In this document: positions 45,540 through 58,548 of the stretch, piece by piece | How the letters are laid out: each line of letters starts with the position of its first letter | Position numbering within the stretch: position 1 is the stretch's first letter | Assembly: GCA_029207755.1 (NCBI GenBank) | Contig: JARCOQ010000082.1 | Location: forward strand, 1 to 64,000 | Direction: 5' to 3' | Length of the DNA stretch: 64,000 nucleotides | Source: Chamaea fasciata | Taxonomy: Eukaryota; Chordata; Aves; Passeriformes; Sylviidae | Position numbers and translations under genes: made by a program | The notes under the pieces: model-generated | What the model saw: the letters and a program-made list of their open reading frames with translations, nothing else | Databases searched by the model: none | What the model was told of the DNA's origin: nothing

Positions 45540-48500
45540 CTTACAGACTGCTTGTCATGTGGCTCCAGAGGGTTTTGTTTTTTGGTTTTTTTTTTTTTTG
45601 AATAATCTGGTTCAAGCATAATTGCAACTAGAAAATCAAATGCTTTTCAATTGGTCCTGATGTCATGTCAGTGGTGTTTGGTTTAGAAGCTCTCTGTAGC
45701 ACTGCCCTTTATCAGCTGATGAATTGCAGAAATAGTAGCAGTATTTCATCTTGCTAAGAGAAAGCATTTTAATAGTGCTGTGGATACGGGGGTAAATTGC
45801 AATAATTGAAGATTAGAAAACTATTCACCAAGTGTTCCTAGAATTTAAATAGAGAGCTCAGAGAAGTTGTGTGTGTGTGTGGGGAAACAGGATGGTCTGC
45901 CCAGGCTGGCAGAGCATCTCTATGTATGTTCATTGTTGAACCAGAACTAATGATAACACTTAAATGACAGGTACTGTGGGTGATAAAAATGAATGGTTTG
46001 GTAAATGGGGGAGATGACATCGTTAGGCAGAATAACTGGGCCATTTAGTGAGCTGTGCTAACACAGACCAGTGTATTATTACTCAGTGCACTTTTTGTGA
46101 GCAGGGGCATTCTTGGGTTACAAGGCTCTTTCGGACCAAAGTTTCAAAATTTGTTGTGACTGTTCGGTGTGACTCTTTGCGGACAAAACCTGAATGATGA
46201 TAAATTCATAGGAAAAGTAGAATTTAGTTGCAGCAGAGGGGCATTTGATACTAATACTGGTGACATCCCACTTGAATGGTCCATTCAGTGTGAAAGGATT
46301 TTGAAAAGAAGAGGAAGAGTATCAAGCAGAGAGAGGAAATAGTGCAGAAATGGTGGAAATGTGCTCTACTGAGAGCACATCTACAACAGTGACAAGGTAG
46401 GAGTCTGGGTTCGCTGTATTTTGGTGGTGTTGTCTTCCCCAAATTTGTGGATAAAATTCAAGGGAATGCATGACGTACTTTCTTTTACATCCTATGTATT
46501 GAGATAAGATGGAAATCCAGTGTACAAATGGAAGTGCACTTTGGAGAGGCTGGAAATGTTGGGCTAAATTGGAGCCTGTATTTGTAATTAACTTTCAGCT
46601 GTGAGAAACAACACTTGTGGTAGAGATGCAGTAAATGGTTTTCAGGTAAATGTGGCTATTATTTAGGGAAATTGTAAAATATTGATATGCATGTCGTTTG
46701 GATTGAAATTGGAAAGAAATGGTTTATGAAGTAGATCAGATCTTGGGAGGAAATGCAGATGATTCTCTTAGCTAAATCAGAGAGGGTTGGCAGCAGAATG
46801 AAATGGATGGGATTTGGGTTGAATTTTTATCACTGGTAGCAATGGCAGCCTGTGTCTGTGGTACTGCTAATAGGGGTAATCCTATTGCTGGGTTCTGCAT
46901 CTGTTTCCCAGGAGACAGCAGTGGTGGGAATGTTTGGGTGCCAGGCTGTTGCCGTGCTCATAACGGGTTGACGTCCATGGAGTGTTGGGGGCGCCAGGCG
47001 GTTGCTGTGGCCCCAGTGGGCTCCTGGAGTGTTTGGGGTGAGTGTGCAGTGCTGGGCACGGCCCTGGGCAGAGCAGCCTTGTGCCTGAGGGCAGGGGGAG
47101 GCCTCAGGAGGCTCTGAAGGATCAGCTGTGCCAGGGAAGCCCTCCTGCCAGCAGGGAAGCCCTCTTGCCAGCAGGCCTGTGGTGGTGGGTGAGTTACTTG
47201 CACCCTGTGACCCAACCAGAATGCTCAACTTTTAACTTGCTGTCAGGCCTTCAAACAAGATTTCCCTTCTTTCTAGATGACGTTGAAATATTGTCCAAAT
47301 GCGGTAAGCTGTGTCTGTGTTAGAATATCCTCCTTTCCTCATTGTTTGACCCATGTTATTTTTAGTGCAATAGCATTGTATCTGTCCAAAAGAGTGTTCT
47401 AGAAAGAAGTTGCTGTCATGGTGCAATGTAGTTTCTAAATGACATTGCAGGTATTTGAGACATGTTCTGGTACTAATGACAGCTTTTTTCCTGAAATGAT
47501 TTCTTTAGGGTTCTTGTAGGTGGAAATGAGTGTTCTTTCAGCTTGAGTGAAATGTTCTCGAAAGATGGTGTTGGGCCTAGACAGGCTCGACTTGTGTCAT
47601 GAGGTCATTCAGGGCTCAGATGCACTGCAAGTGATTGCATTTGTCATCTTCCACTTAATTTCTGAGCCACAGATTAGGCTGGTTTAAAGAGCTTTAAGCA
47701 ATAAATGTTGAAGAGACTTACAGATTTATTTTGCCTTATGTCTGTGATTGCGTGCAATGACCAGGTTCTGTTCCTTAACCCCCAGGAGAAATGCCGTGTC
47801 TGTAAGTGCACGGTGAGATCAGGCCAGACTTGCTGTGGACAGGGCTCTGCAAGTTGTCCTTCTGGGCTGAATCCGAGTTTTAATTGTGTTCTGGACAGAA
47901 GGGCCGGCGATTGCTGCGCCGTGTTTTGGATGCGTGCAAAGCAGCAGGGAAGTTGGAGCTTGAGCAGGAGGACGCTGAGGTGGTTTTGTCGGAGCACCGG
48001 GGGCTCAGTGGGAGGTGTGTGAGACGTGAGGCAATTTGCAGGCAGCCTTTGGGGTGCTGGCTGTGCCGCTGCCGTCGGTGGTGCAGGAGCAGCCATGGGG
48101 TGTCAGCATTGCCCCACCTTCCCGCTGCGTGTCCCCGAGGCCGCCGCCACTGTCCTGGCACACTGTGCTGGCATTTCCAGAGTGCCAGCAAGGGTGCTGG
48201 GCTTGCTGCAAAGTCCTGTGCTTGCCGTGTGCATGTAGATGATGTTTTCAAATGAATTTTAGCTGGAAAAAGGGAATTTTCAGAACGGGAATGAGGGACA
48301 GAGTAGAAAATGGAGATTTTCTGGAAATGTTTTTGCTAATGTAGCTCCAAATGCCTGTGTGGGATAACCCTGTTGTAGACTGCACCTTTTTGGATCCTTT
48401 CAGAGACGCCTGTCTGGGTGATGTTGCCATTCCAGGGCTGGTGCTCTGGGACGTGAGATGTGTCCTTTGTGTCATTGTTATAGCTTTTCCCAACCACAGC

Positions 48501-48790
48501 TGGAGTGTTTGGAGAGTTCACTCTCTCTGTTTCCCTGGGTTTGGGATCTTGGGGCCTGTGCTGTCCCTCTGGAAGAAACCTGTTATAATCCCTCTATGAA
48601 ATTGAGATAGGAAGGTACATAAGAGTTAAAATCTCTTTTAAGAGTGGTGTATTACAAGTGCAAGATTTTGTTTGAGGAAAACATTCCCTAAACCAAAAAG
48701 AATAACTAAAGAAGGAGATATTTTAAATAGGAATTTAAACTATTAATCAATCTTAAGAATGGAATGGATGATTTGATCTGAGGTTCACAT
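45540..48790 (+). repeat. Unit copy 15 (type B)
   Basis: It is 3,251 bp. It shares ACGTTGAAA in exon B and CTCTTGCC with copy 14. It has private AATTTGTTGTG near 46,149 and CTCTGAAGG near 47,114. Confidence 0.95.
46599..48452 (+). CDS. Candidate spliced gene, copy 15
   Basis: Exons A 46599-46645, B 47277-47303, C 47786-47812, D 47899-48014 and E 48404-48452. Shares the silent exon B change with copy 14. Confidence 0.36.
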
Positions 48791-51700
48791 CTTACAGACT
48801 GCTTGTCATGTGGCTCCAGAGGGTTTTGTTTTTTGTTTTTTTTTTTTTTTGAATAATCTGGTTCAAGCATAATTGCAACTAGAAAATCAAATGCTTTTCA
48901 ATTGGTCCTGATGTCATGTCAGTGGTGTTTGGTTTAGAAGCTCTCTGTAGCACTGCCCTTTATCAGCTGATGAATTGCAGAAATAGTAGCAGTATTTCAT
49001 CTTGCTAAGAGAAAGCATTTTAATAGTGCTGTGGATACGGGGGTAAATTGCAATAATTGAAGATTAGAAAACTATTCACCAAGTGTTCCTAGAATTTAAA
49101 TAGAGAGCTCAGAGAAGTTGTGTGTGTGTGTGGGGAAACAGGATGGTCTGCCCAGGCTGGCAGAGCATCTCTATGTATGTTCATTGTTGAACCAGAACTA
49201 ATGATAACACTTAAATGACAGGTACTGTGGGTGATAAAAATGAATGGTTTGGTAAATGGGGGAGATGACATCGTTAGGCAGAATAACTGGGCCATTTAGT
49301 GAGCTGTGCTAACACAGACCAGTGTATTATTACTCAGTGCACTTTTTGTGAGCAGGGGCATTCTTGGGTTACAAGGCTCTTTCGGACCAAAGTTTCAAAA
49401 TTTATTGTGACTGTTCGGTGTGACTCTTTGCGGACAAAACCTGAATGATGATAAATTCATAGGAAAAGTAGAATTTAGTTGCAGCAGAGGGGCATTTGAT
49501 ACTAATACTGGTGACATCCCACTTGAATGGTCCATTCAGTGTGAAAGGATTTTGAAAAGAAGAGGAAGAGTATCAAGCAGAGAGAGGAAATAGTGCAGAA
49601 ATGGTGGAAATGTGCTCTACTGAGAGCACATCTACAACAGTGACAAGGTAGGAGTCTGGGTTCGCTTTATTTTGGTGGTGTTGTCTTCCCCAAATTTGTG
49701 GATAAAATTCAAGGGAATGCATGACGTACTTTCTTTTACATCCTATGTATTGAGATAAGATGGAAATCCAGTGTACAAATGGAAGTGCACTTTGGAGAGG
49801 CTGGAAATGTTGGGCTAAATTGGAGCCTGTATTTGTAATTACCTTTCAGCTGTGAGAAACAACACTTGTGGTAGAGATGCAGTAAATGGTTTTCAGGTAA
49901 ATGTGGCTATTATTTAGGGAAATTGTAAAATATTGATATGCATGTCGTTTGGATTGAAATTGGAAAGAAATGGTTTATGAAGTAGATCAGATCTTGGGAG
50001 GAAATGCAGATGATTCTCTTAGCTAAATCAGAGAGGGTTGGCAGCAGAATGAAATGGATGGGATTTTGGTTGAATTTTTATCACTGGTAGCAATGGCAGC
50101 CTGTGTCTGTGGTACTGCTAATAGGGGTAATCCTATTGCTGGGTTCTGCATCTGTTTCCCAGGAGACAGCAGTGGTGGGAATGTTTGGGTGCCAGGCTGT
50201 TGCCGTGCTCATAACGGGTTGACGTCCATGGAGTGTTGGGGGCGCCAGGCGGTTGCTGTGGCCCCAGTGGGCTCCTGGAGTGTTTGGGGTGAGTGTGCAG
50301 TGCTGGGCATGGCCCTGGGCAGAGCAGCCTTGTGCCTGAGGGCAGGGGGAGGCCTCAGGAGGCTCTGGAGGATCAGCTGTGCCAGGGAAGCCCTCCTGCC
50401 AGCAGGGAAGCCCTCCTGCCAGCAGGCCTGTGGTGGTGGGTGAGTTACTTGCATCCTGTGACCCAACCAGAATGCTCAACTTTTAACTTGCTGTCAGGCC
50501 TTCAAACAAGATTTCCCTTCTTTCTAGATGACGCTGAAATATTGTCCAAATGCGGTAAGCTGTGTCTGTGTTAGAATATCCTCCTTTCCTCATTGTTTGA
50601 CCCATGTTATTTTTAGTGCAATAGCATTGTATCTGTCCAAAAGAGTGTTCTAGAAAGAAGTTGCTGTCATGGTGCAATGTAGTTTCTAAATGACATTGCA
50701 GGTATTTGAGACATGTTCTGGTACTAATGACAGCTTTTTTCCTGAAATGATTTCTTTAGGGTTCTTGTAGGTGGAAATGAGTGTTCTTTCAGCTTGAGTG
50801 AAATGTTCTCGAAAGATGGTGTTGGGTCTAGACAGGCTCGACTTGTGTCATGAGGTCATTCAGGGCTCAGATGCACTGCAAGTGATTGCATTTGTCATCT
50901 TCCACTTAATTTCTGAGCCACAGATTAGGCTGGTTTAAAGAGCTTTAAGCAATAAATGTTGAAGAGACTTACAGATTTATTTTGCCTTATGTCTGTGATT
51001 GCGTGCAATGACCAGGTTCTGTTCCTTAACCCCCAGGAGAAATGCCGTGTCTGTAAGTGCACGGTGAGATCAGGCCAGACTTGCTGTGGACAGGGCTCTG
51101 CAAGTTGTCCTTGTGGTCTGAATCCGAGTTTTAATTGTGTTCTGGACAGAAGGGCCGGCGATTGCTGCGCCGTGTTTTGGATGCGTGCAAAGCACCAGGG
51201 AAGTTGGAGCTTGAGCAGGAGGACGCTGAGGTGGTTTTGTCAGAGCACCGGGGGCTCAGTGGGAGGTGTGTGAGACGTGAGGCAATTTGCAGGCAGCCTT
51301 TGGGGTGCTGGCTGTGCCGCTGCCGTCGGTGGTGCAGGAGCAGCCATGGGGTGTCAGCATTGCCCCACCTTCCCGCTGCGTGTCCCCGAGGCCGCCGCCA
51401 CTGTCCTGGCACACTGTGCTGGCATTTCCAGAGTGCCAGCAAGGGTGCTGGGCTTGCTGCAAAGTCCTGTGCTTGCCGTGTGCATGTAGATGATGTTTTC
51501 AAATGAATTTTAGCTGGAAAAAGGGAATTTTCAGAACGGGAATGAGGGACAGAGTAGAAAATGGAGATTTTCTGGAAATGTTTTTGCTAATGTAGCTGCA
51601 ACTGCCTGTGTGGGATAACCCTGTTGTAGACTGCACCTTTTTGGATCCTTTCAGAGACGCCTGTCTGGGTGATGTTGCCATTCCAGGGCTGGTGCTCTGG

Positions 51701-52041
51701 GACGTGAGATGTGTCCTTTGTGTCATTGTTATAGCTTTTCCCAACCACAGCTGGAGTGTTTGGAGAGTTCACTCTCTCTGTTTCCCTGGGTTTGGGATCT
51801 TGGGGCCTGTGCTGTCCCTCTGGAAGAAACCTGTTATAATCCCTCTATGAAATTGAGATAGGAAGGTACATAAGAGTTAAAATCTCTTTTAAGAGTGGTG
51901 TATTACAAGTGCAAGATTTTGTTTGAGGAAAACATTCCCTAAACCAAAAAGAATAACTAAAGAAGGAGATATTTTAAATAGGAATTTAAACTATTAATCA
52001 ATCTTAAGAATGGAATGGATGATTTGATCTGAGGTTCACAT
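48791..52041 (+). repeat. Unit copy 16 (type B)
   Basis: It is 3,251 bp. It shares AATTACCTTTCAG near 49,837 and GGGATTTTGG with copy 17, CTTGCATCC with copy 13, and GGGCATGGCC near 50,307 with copy 5. It has private TTGGGTCTAG near 50,823 and a silent TCG to TCA in exon D. Confidence 0.95.
49850..51703 (+). CDS. Candidate spliced gene, copy 16
   Basis: Exons A 49850-49896, B 50528-50554, C 51037-51063, D 51150-51265 and E 51655-51703. Exon D has Pro (CCA) and a silent TCA. The exon A acceptor tract reads TTACCTTTCAG. Confidence 0.36.
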
Positions 52042-55000
52042 CTTACAGACTGCTTGTCATGTGGCTCCAGAGGGTTTTGTTTTTTGGTTTTTTTTTTTTT
52101 TGAATAATCTGGTTCAAGCATAATTGCAACTAGAAAATCAAATGCTTTTCAATTGGTCCTGATGTCATGTCAGTGGTGTTTGGTTTAGAAGCTCTCTGTA
52201 GCACTGCCCTTTATCAGCTGATGAATTGCAGAAATAGTAGCAGTATTTCATCTTGCTAAGAGAAAGCATTTTAATAGTGCTGTGGATACGGGGGTAAATT
52301 GCAATAATTGAAGATTAGAAAACTATTCACCAAGTGTTCCTAGAATTTAAATAGAGAGCTCAGAGAAGTTGTGTGTGTGTGTGGGGAAACAGGATGGTCT
52401 GCCCAGGCTGGCAGAGCATCTCTATGTATGTTCATTGTTGAACCAGAACTAATGATAACACTTAAATGACAGGTACTGTGGGTGATAAAAATGAATGGTT
52501 TGGTAAATGGGGGAGATGACATCGTTAGGCAGAATAACTGGGCCATTTAGTGAGCTGTGCTAACACAGACCAGTGTATTATTACTCAGTGCACTTTTTGT
52601 GAGCAGGGGCATTCTTGGGTTACAAGGCTCTTTCGGACCAAAGTTTCAAAATTTATTGTGACTGTTCGGTGTGACTCTTTGCGGACAAAACCTGAATGAT
52701 GATAAATTCATAGGAAAAGTAGAATTTAGTTGCAGCAGAGGGGCATTTGATACTAATACTGGTGACATCCCACTTGAATGGTCCATTCAGTGTGAAAGGA
52801 TTTTGAAAAGAAGAGGAAGAGTATCAAGCAGAGAGAGGAAATAGTGCAGAAATGGTGGAAATGTGCTCTACTGAGAGCACATCTACAACAGTGACAAGGT
52901 AGGAGTCTGGGTTCGCTTTATTTTGGTGGTGTTGTCTTCCCCAAATTTGTGGATAAAATTCAAGGGAATGCATGACGTACTTTCTTTTACATCCTATGTA
53001 TTGAGATAAGATGGAAATCCAGTGTACAAATGGAAGTGCACTTTGGAGAGGCTGGAAATGTTGGGCTAAATTGGAGCCTGTATTTGTAATTACCTTTCAG
53101 CTGTGAGAAACAACACTTGTGGTAGAGATGCAGTAAATGGTTTTCAGGTAAATGTGGCTATTATTTAGGGAAATTGTAAAATATTGATATGCATGTCGTT
53201 TGGATTGAAATTGGAAAGAAATGGTTTATGAAGTAGATCAGATCTTGGGAGGAAATGCAGATGATTCTCTTAGCTAAATCAGAGAGGGTTGGCAGCAGAA
53301 TGAAATGGATGGGATTTTGGTTGAATTTTTATCACTGGTAGCAATGGCAGCCTGTGTCTGTGGTACTGCTAATAGGGGTAATCCTATTGCTGGGTTCTGC
53401 ATCTGTTTCCCAGGAGAGAGCAGTGGTGGGAATGTTTGGGTGCCAGGCTGTTGCCGTGCTCATAACGGGTTGACGTCCATGGAGTGTTGGGGGCGCCAGG
53501 CGGTTGCTGTGGCCCCAGTGGGCTCCTGGAGTGTTTGGGGTGAGTGTGCAGTGCTGGGCACGGCCCTGGGCAGAGCAGCCTTGTGCCTGAGGGCAGGGGG
53601 AGGCCTCAGGAGGCTCTGGAGGATCAGCTGTGCCAGGGAAGCCCTCCTGCCGGCAGGGAAGCCCTCCTGCCAGCAGGCCTGTGGTGGTGGGTGAGTTACT
53701 TGCACCCTGTGACCCAACCAGAATGCTCAACTTTTAACTTGCTGTCAGGCCTTCAAACAAGATTTCCCTTCTTTCTAGATGACGCTGAAATATTGTCCAA
53801 ATGCGGTAAGCTGTGTCTGTGTTAGAATATCCTCCTTTCCTCATTGTTTGACCCATGTTATTTTTAGTGCAATAGCATTGTATCTGTCCAAAAGAGTGTT
53901 CTAGAAAGAAGTTGCTGTCATGGTGCAATGTAGTTTCTAAATGACATTGCAGGTATTTGAGACATGTTCTGGTACTAATGACAGCTTTTTTCCTGAAATG
54001 ATTTCTTTAGGGTTCTTGTAGGTGGAAATGAGTGTTCTTTCAGCTTGAATGAAATGTTCTCGAAAGATGGTGTTGGGCCTAGACAGGCTCGACTTGTGTC
54101 ATGAGGTCATTCAGGGCTCAGATGCACTGCAAGTGATTGCATTTGTCATTTTCCACTTAATTTCTGAGCCACAGATTAGGCTGGTTTAAAGAGCTTTAAG
54201 CAATAAATGTTGAAGAGACTTACAGATTTATTTTGCCTTATGTCTGAGATTGCGTGCAATGATCAGGTTCTGTTCCTTAACCCCCAGGAGAAATGCCATG
54301 TCTGTAAGTGCACGGTGAGATCAGGCCAGACTTGCTGTGGACAGGGCTCTGCAAGTTGTCCTTGTGGGCTGAATCTGAGTTTTAATTGTGTTCTGGACAG
54401 AAGGGCCGGCGATTGCTGCGCCGTGTTGTGGAAGCGTGCAAAGCACCAGGGAAGTTGGAGCTTGAGCAGGAGGACGCTGAGGTGGTTTTGTCGGAGCACC
54501 GGGGGCTCAGTGGGAGGTGTGTGAGACGTGAGGCAATTTGCAGGCAGCCTTTGGGGTGCTGGCTGTGCCGCTGCCGTCGGTAGTGCGGGAGCAGCCATAG
54601 GGTGTCAGCATTGCCCCACCTTCCCGCTGCGTGTCCCCGAGGCCGCCGCCACTGTCCCGGCACACTGTGCTGGCATTTCCAGAGTGACAGCAGAGATGCT
54701 GGGCTTGCTGCAACGTCCTGTGCTTGCCGTGTGCATGTAGATGATGTTTTCAAATGAATTTTAGCTGGAAAAAGGGAATTTTCAGAACGGGAATTAGGGA
54801 CAGAGAAGAAAATGGCGATTTTCTGGAAATGTTTTTGCTAATGTAGCTGCAACTGCCTGTGTGGGATAACCCTGTTGTAGACTGCACCTTTTTGGATCCT
54901 TTCAGAGACGCCTGTCTGGGTGATGTTGCCATTCCAGGGCTGCTGCTCTGGGACGTGAGATGTGTCCTTTGTGTCATTGTTATAGCTTTTCCCAACCACA

Positions 55001-55292
55001 GCTGGAGTGTTGGGAGTGTTCACTCTCTCTGTTTCCCTGGGTTTGGGATCTTGGGGCCTGTGCTGTCCCTCTGGAAGAAACCTGTTATAATCCCTCTATG
55101 AAATTGAGATAGGAAGGTACATAAGAGTTAAAATCTCTTTTAAGAGTGGTGTATTACAAGTGCAAGATTTTGTTTGAGGAAAACATTCCCTAAACCTAAA
55201 AGAATAACTAAAGAAGGAGATATTTTAAATAGGAATTTAAACTATTAATCAATCTTAAGAATGGAATGGATGATTTGATCTGAGGTTCACAT
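52042..55292 (+). repeat. Unit copy 17 (B/C hybrid)
   Basis: It is 3,251 bp. The 5' part matches copy 16 through GGGATTTTGG (~53,315). From CCTGCCGGCAGGG (~53,649) onward it carries type C markers, notably TGTCTGAGATTG, GTTGTGGAAGCG, GTGACAGCAGAG and GGAATTAGGG. It has a private GGAGAGAGCAG near 53,413. The switch lies between about 53,315 and 53,650. Confidence 0.95.
53101..54954 (+). CDS. Candidate spliced gene, copy 17
   Basis: Exons A 53101-53147, B 53779-53805, C 54288-54314, D 54401-54516 and E 54906-54954. Exons C to E are type C: His with AAG in exon C, Val-Glu and Pro in exon D, and Leu for Val in exon E. Confidence 0.36.
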
Positions 55293-58200
55293 CTTACAGA
55301 CTGCTTGTCATGTGGCTCCAGAGGGTTTTGTTTTTTGTTTTTTGTTTTTTTTTTTTTGAATAATCTGGTTCAAGCATAATTGCAACTAGAAAATCAAATG
55401 CTTTTCAATTGGTCCTGATGTCATGTCAGTGGTGTTTGGTTTAGAAGCTCTCTGTAGCACTGCCCTTTATCAGCTGATGAATTGCAGAAATAGTAGCAGT
55501 ATTTCATCTTGCTAAGAGAAAGCATTTTAATAGTGCTGTGGATACGGGGGTAAATTGCAATAATTGAAGATTAAAAAGCTGTTCACCAAGTGTTCCTAGA
55601 ATTTAAATAGAGAGCTCAGAGAAGTTGTGTGTGTGTGGTCGGAAACAGGATGGTCTGCCCAGGCTGGCAGAGCATCTCTATGTATGTTCATTGTTGAACC
55701 AGAACTAATGATAACACTTAAATGACAGGTACTCTGGGTGATAAAAATGAATGGTTTGGTAAATGGGGGAGATGACACCGTTAGGCAGAATAACTGGGCC
55801 ATTTAGTGAGCTGTGCTAACACAGACCAGTGTATTATTACTCAGTGCACTTTTTGTGAGCAGGGGCATTCTTGGGTTACAAGGCACTTTCTGAGCAAAGC
55901 TTCAAAATTTATTGTGACTATTCAGTGTGACTCTTTGCGGACAAAACCTGAATGATGATAAATTCATAGGAAAAGTAGAATTTAGTTGCAGCAGAGGGGC
56001 ATTTGATACTAATACTGGTGACATCCCACTTGAATGGTCCATTCAGTGTGAAAGGATTTTGAAAAGAAGAGGAAGAGTATCAAGCAGAGGGAGGAAATAG
56101 TGCAGAAATGGTGGAAATGTGCTCTACTGAGAGCACATCTACAGCAGTGACAAGGTAGGAGTCTGGGTTCGCTTTATTTTGGTGGTGTTGTCTTCCCCAA
56201 ATTTGTGGATAAAATTCAAGGGAATGCATGACGTACTTTCTTTTACATCCTATGTATTGAGATAAGATGGAAATCCAGTGCACAAATGGAAGTGCACTTT
56301 GGAGAGGCTGGAAATGTTGGGCTAAATTGGAGCCTGTATTTGTCATTAACTTTCAGCTGTGAGAAACAACACTTGTGGTAGAGATGCAGTAAATGGTTTT
56401 CAGGTAAATGTGGCTATTATTTAGGGAAATTGTAAAATATTGATATGCATGTCGTTTGGATTGAAATTGGAAAGAAATGGTTTATGAAGTAGATCAGATC
56501 TTGGGAGGAAATGCAGATGATTCTCTTAGCTAAATCAGAGAGGGCTGGCAGCAGAATGAAATGGATGGGATTTGGGTTGAATTTTTATCACTGGTAGCAA
56601 TGGCAGCCTGTGTCTGTGGTACTGCTAATAGGGGTAATCCTATTGCTGGGTTCTGCATCTGTTTCCCAGGAGACAGCAGTGGTGGGAATGTTTGGGTGCC
56701 GGGCTGTTGCTGTGCTCATAACGGGTTGATGTCCATGGAGTGTTGGGGGCGCCAGGTGGTTGCTGTGGCCCCAGTGGGCTCCTGGAGTGTTTGGGGTGAG
56801 TGTGCAGTGCTGGGCACGGCCCTGGGCAGAGCAGCCTTGTGCCTGAGGGCAGGGGGAGGCCTCAGGAGGCTCTGGAGGATCAGCTGTGCCAGGGAAGCCC
56901 TCCTGCCGGCAGGGAAGCCCTCCTGCCAGCAGGCCTGTGGTGGTGGGTGAGTTACTTGCACCCTGTGACCCAACCAGAATGCTCAACTTTTAACTTGCTG
57001 TCAGGCCTTCAAACAAGATTTCCCTTCTTTCTAGATGACGCTGAAATATTGTCCAAATGCGGTAAGCTGTGTCTGTGTTAGAATATCCTCCTTTCCTCAT
57101 TGTTTGACCCATGTTATTTTTAGTGCAATAGCATTGTATCTGTCCAAAAGAGTGTTCTAGAAAGAAGTTGCTGTCATGGTGCAATGTAGTTTCTAAATGA
57201 CATTGCAGGTATTTGAGACATGTTCTGGTACTAATGACAGCTTTTTTCCTGAAATGATTTCTTTAGGGTTCTTGTAGGTGGAAATGAGTGTTCTTTCAGC
57301 TTGAATGAAATGTTCTCGAAAGATGGTGTTGGGCCTAGACAGGCTCGACTTGTGTCATGAGGTCATTCAGGGCTCAGATGCACTGCAAGTGATTGCATTT
57401 GTCATTTTCCACTTAATTTCTGAGCCACAGATTAGGCTGGTTTAAAGAGCTTTAAGCAATAAATGTTGAAGAGACTTACAGATTTATTTTGCCTTATGTC
57501 TGAGATTGCGTGCAATGATCAGGTTCTGTTCCTTAACCCCCAGGAGAAATGCCATGTCTGTAAGTGCACGGTGAGATCAGGCCAGACTTGCTGTGGACAG
57601 GGCTCTGCAAGTTGTCCTTGTGGGCTGAATCTGAGTTTTAATTGTGTTCTGGACAGAAGGGCCGGCGATTGCTGCGCCGTGTTGTGGAAGCGTGCAAAGC
57701 ACCAGGGAAGTTGGAGCTTGAGCAGGAGGACGCTGAGGTGGTTTTGTCGGAGCACCGGGGGCTCAGTGGGAGGTGTGTGAGACGTGAGGCAATTTGCAGG
57801 CAGCCTTTGGGGTGCTGGCTGTGCCGCTGCCGTCGGTAGTGCGGGAGCAGCCATAGGGTGTCAGCATTGCCCCACCTTCCCGCTGCGTGTCCCCGAGGCC
57901 GCCGCCACTGTCCCGGCACACTGTGCTGGCATTTCCAGAGTGACAGCAGAGATGCTGGGCTTGCTGCAACGTCCTGTGCTTGCCGTGTGCATGTAGATGA
58001 TGTTTTCAAATGAATTTTAGCTGGAAAAAGGGAATTTTCAGAACGGGAATTAGGGACAGAGAAGAAAATGGCGATTTTCTGGAAATGTTTTTGCTAATGT
58101 AGCTGCAACTGCCTGTGTGGGATAACCCTGTTGTAGACTGCACCTTTTTGGATCCTTTCAGAGACGCCTGTCTGGGTGATGTTGCCATTCCAGGGCTGCT

Positions 58201-58548
58201 GCTCTGGGACGTGAGATGTGTCCTTTGTGTCATTGTTATAGCTTTTCCCAACCACAGCTGGAGTGTTGGGAGTGTTCACTCTCTCTGTTTCCCTGGGTTT
58301 GGGATCTTGGGGCCTGTGCTGTCCCTCTGGAAGAAACCTGTTATAATCCCTCTATGAAATTGAGATAGGAAGGTACATAAGAGTTAAAATCTCTTTTAAG
58401 AGTGGTGTATTACAAGTGCAAGATTTTGTTTGAGGAAAACATTCCCTAAACCTAAAAGAATAACTAAAGAAGGAGATATTTTAAATAGGAATTTAAACTA
58501 TTAATCAATCTTAAGAATGGAATGGATGATTTGATCTGAGGTTCACAT
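55293..58548 (+). repeat. Unit copy 18 (type C)
   Basis: It is 3,256 bp, the longest unit. Its length comes from an extra TTTTTTG before the T tract. The TG tract is short and ends GTGTGGTCGG. Other type C markers are AAAAAGCTGTTCACC, GGTACTCTGG and CCGGGCTGTTGC. It has a private ACAGCAGTGAC in the 813-859 equivalent. Confidence 0.95.
56357..58210 (+). CDS. Candidate spliced gene, copy 18
   Basis: Exons A 56357-56403, B 57035-57061, C 57544-57570, D 57657-57772 and E 58162-58210. Type C coding sequence with splice signals intact. Confidence 0.36.
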
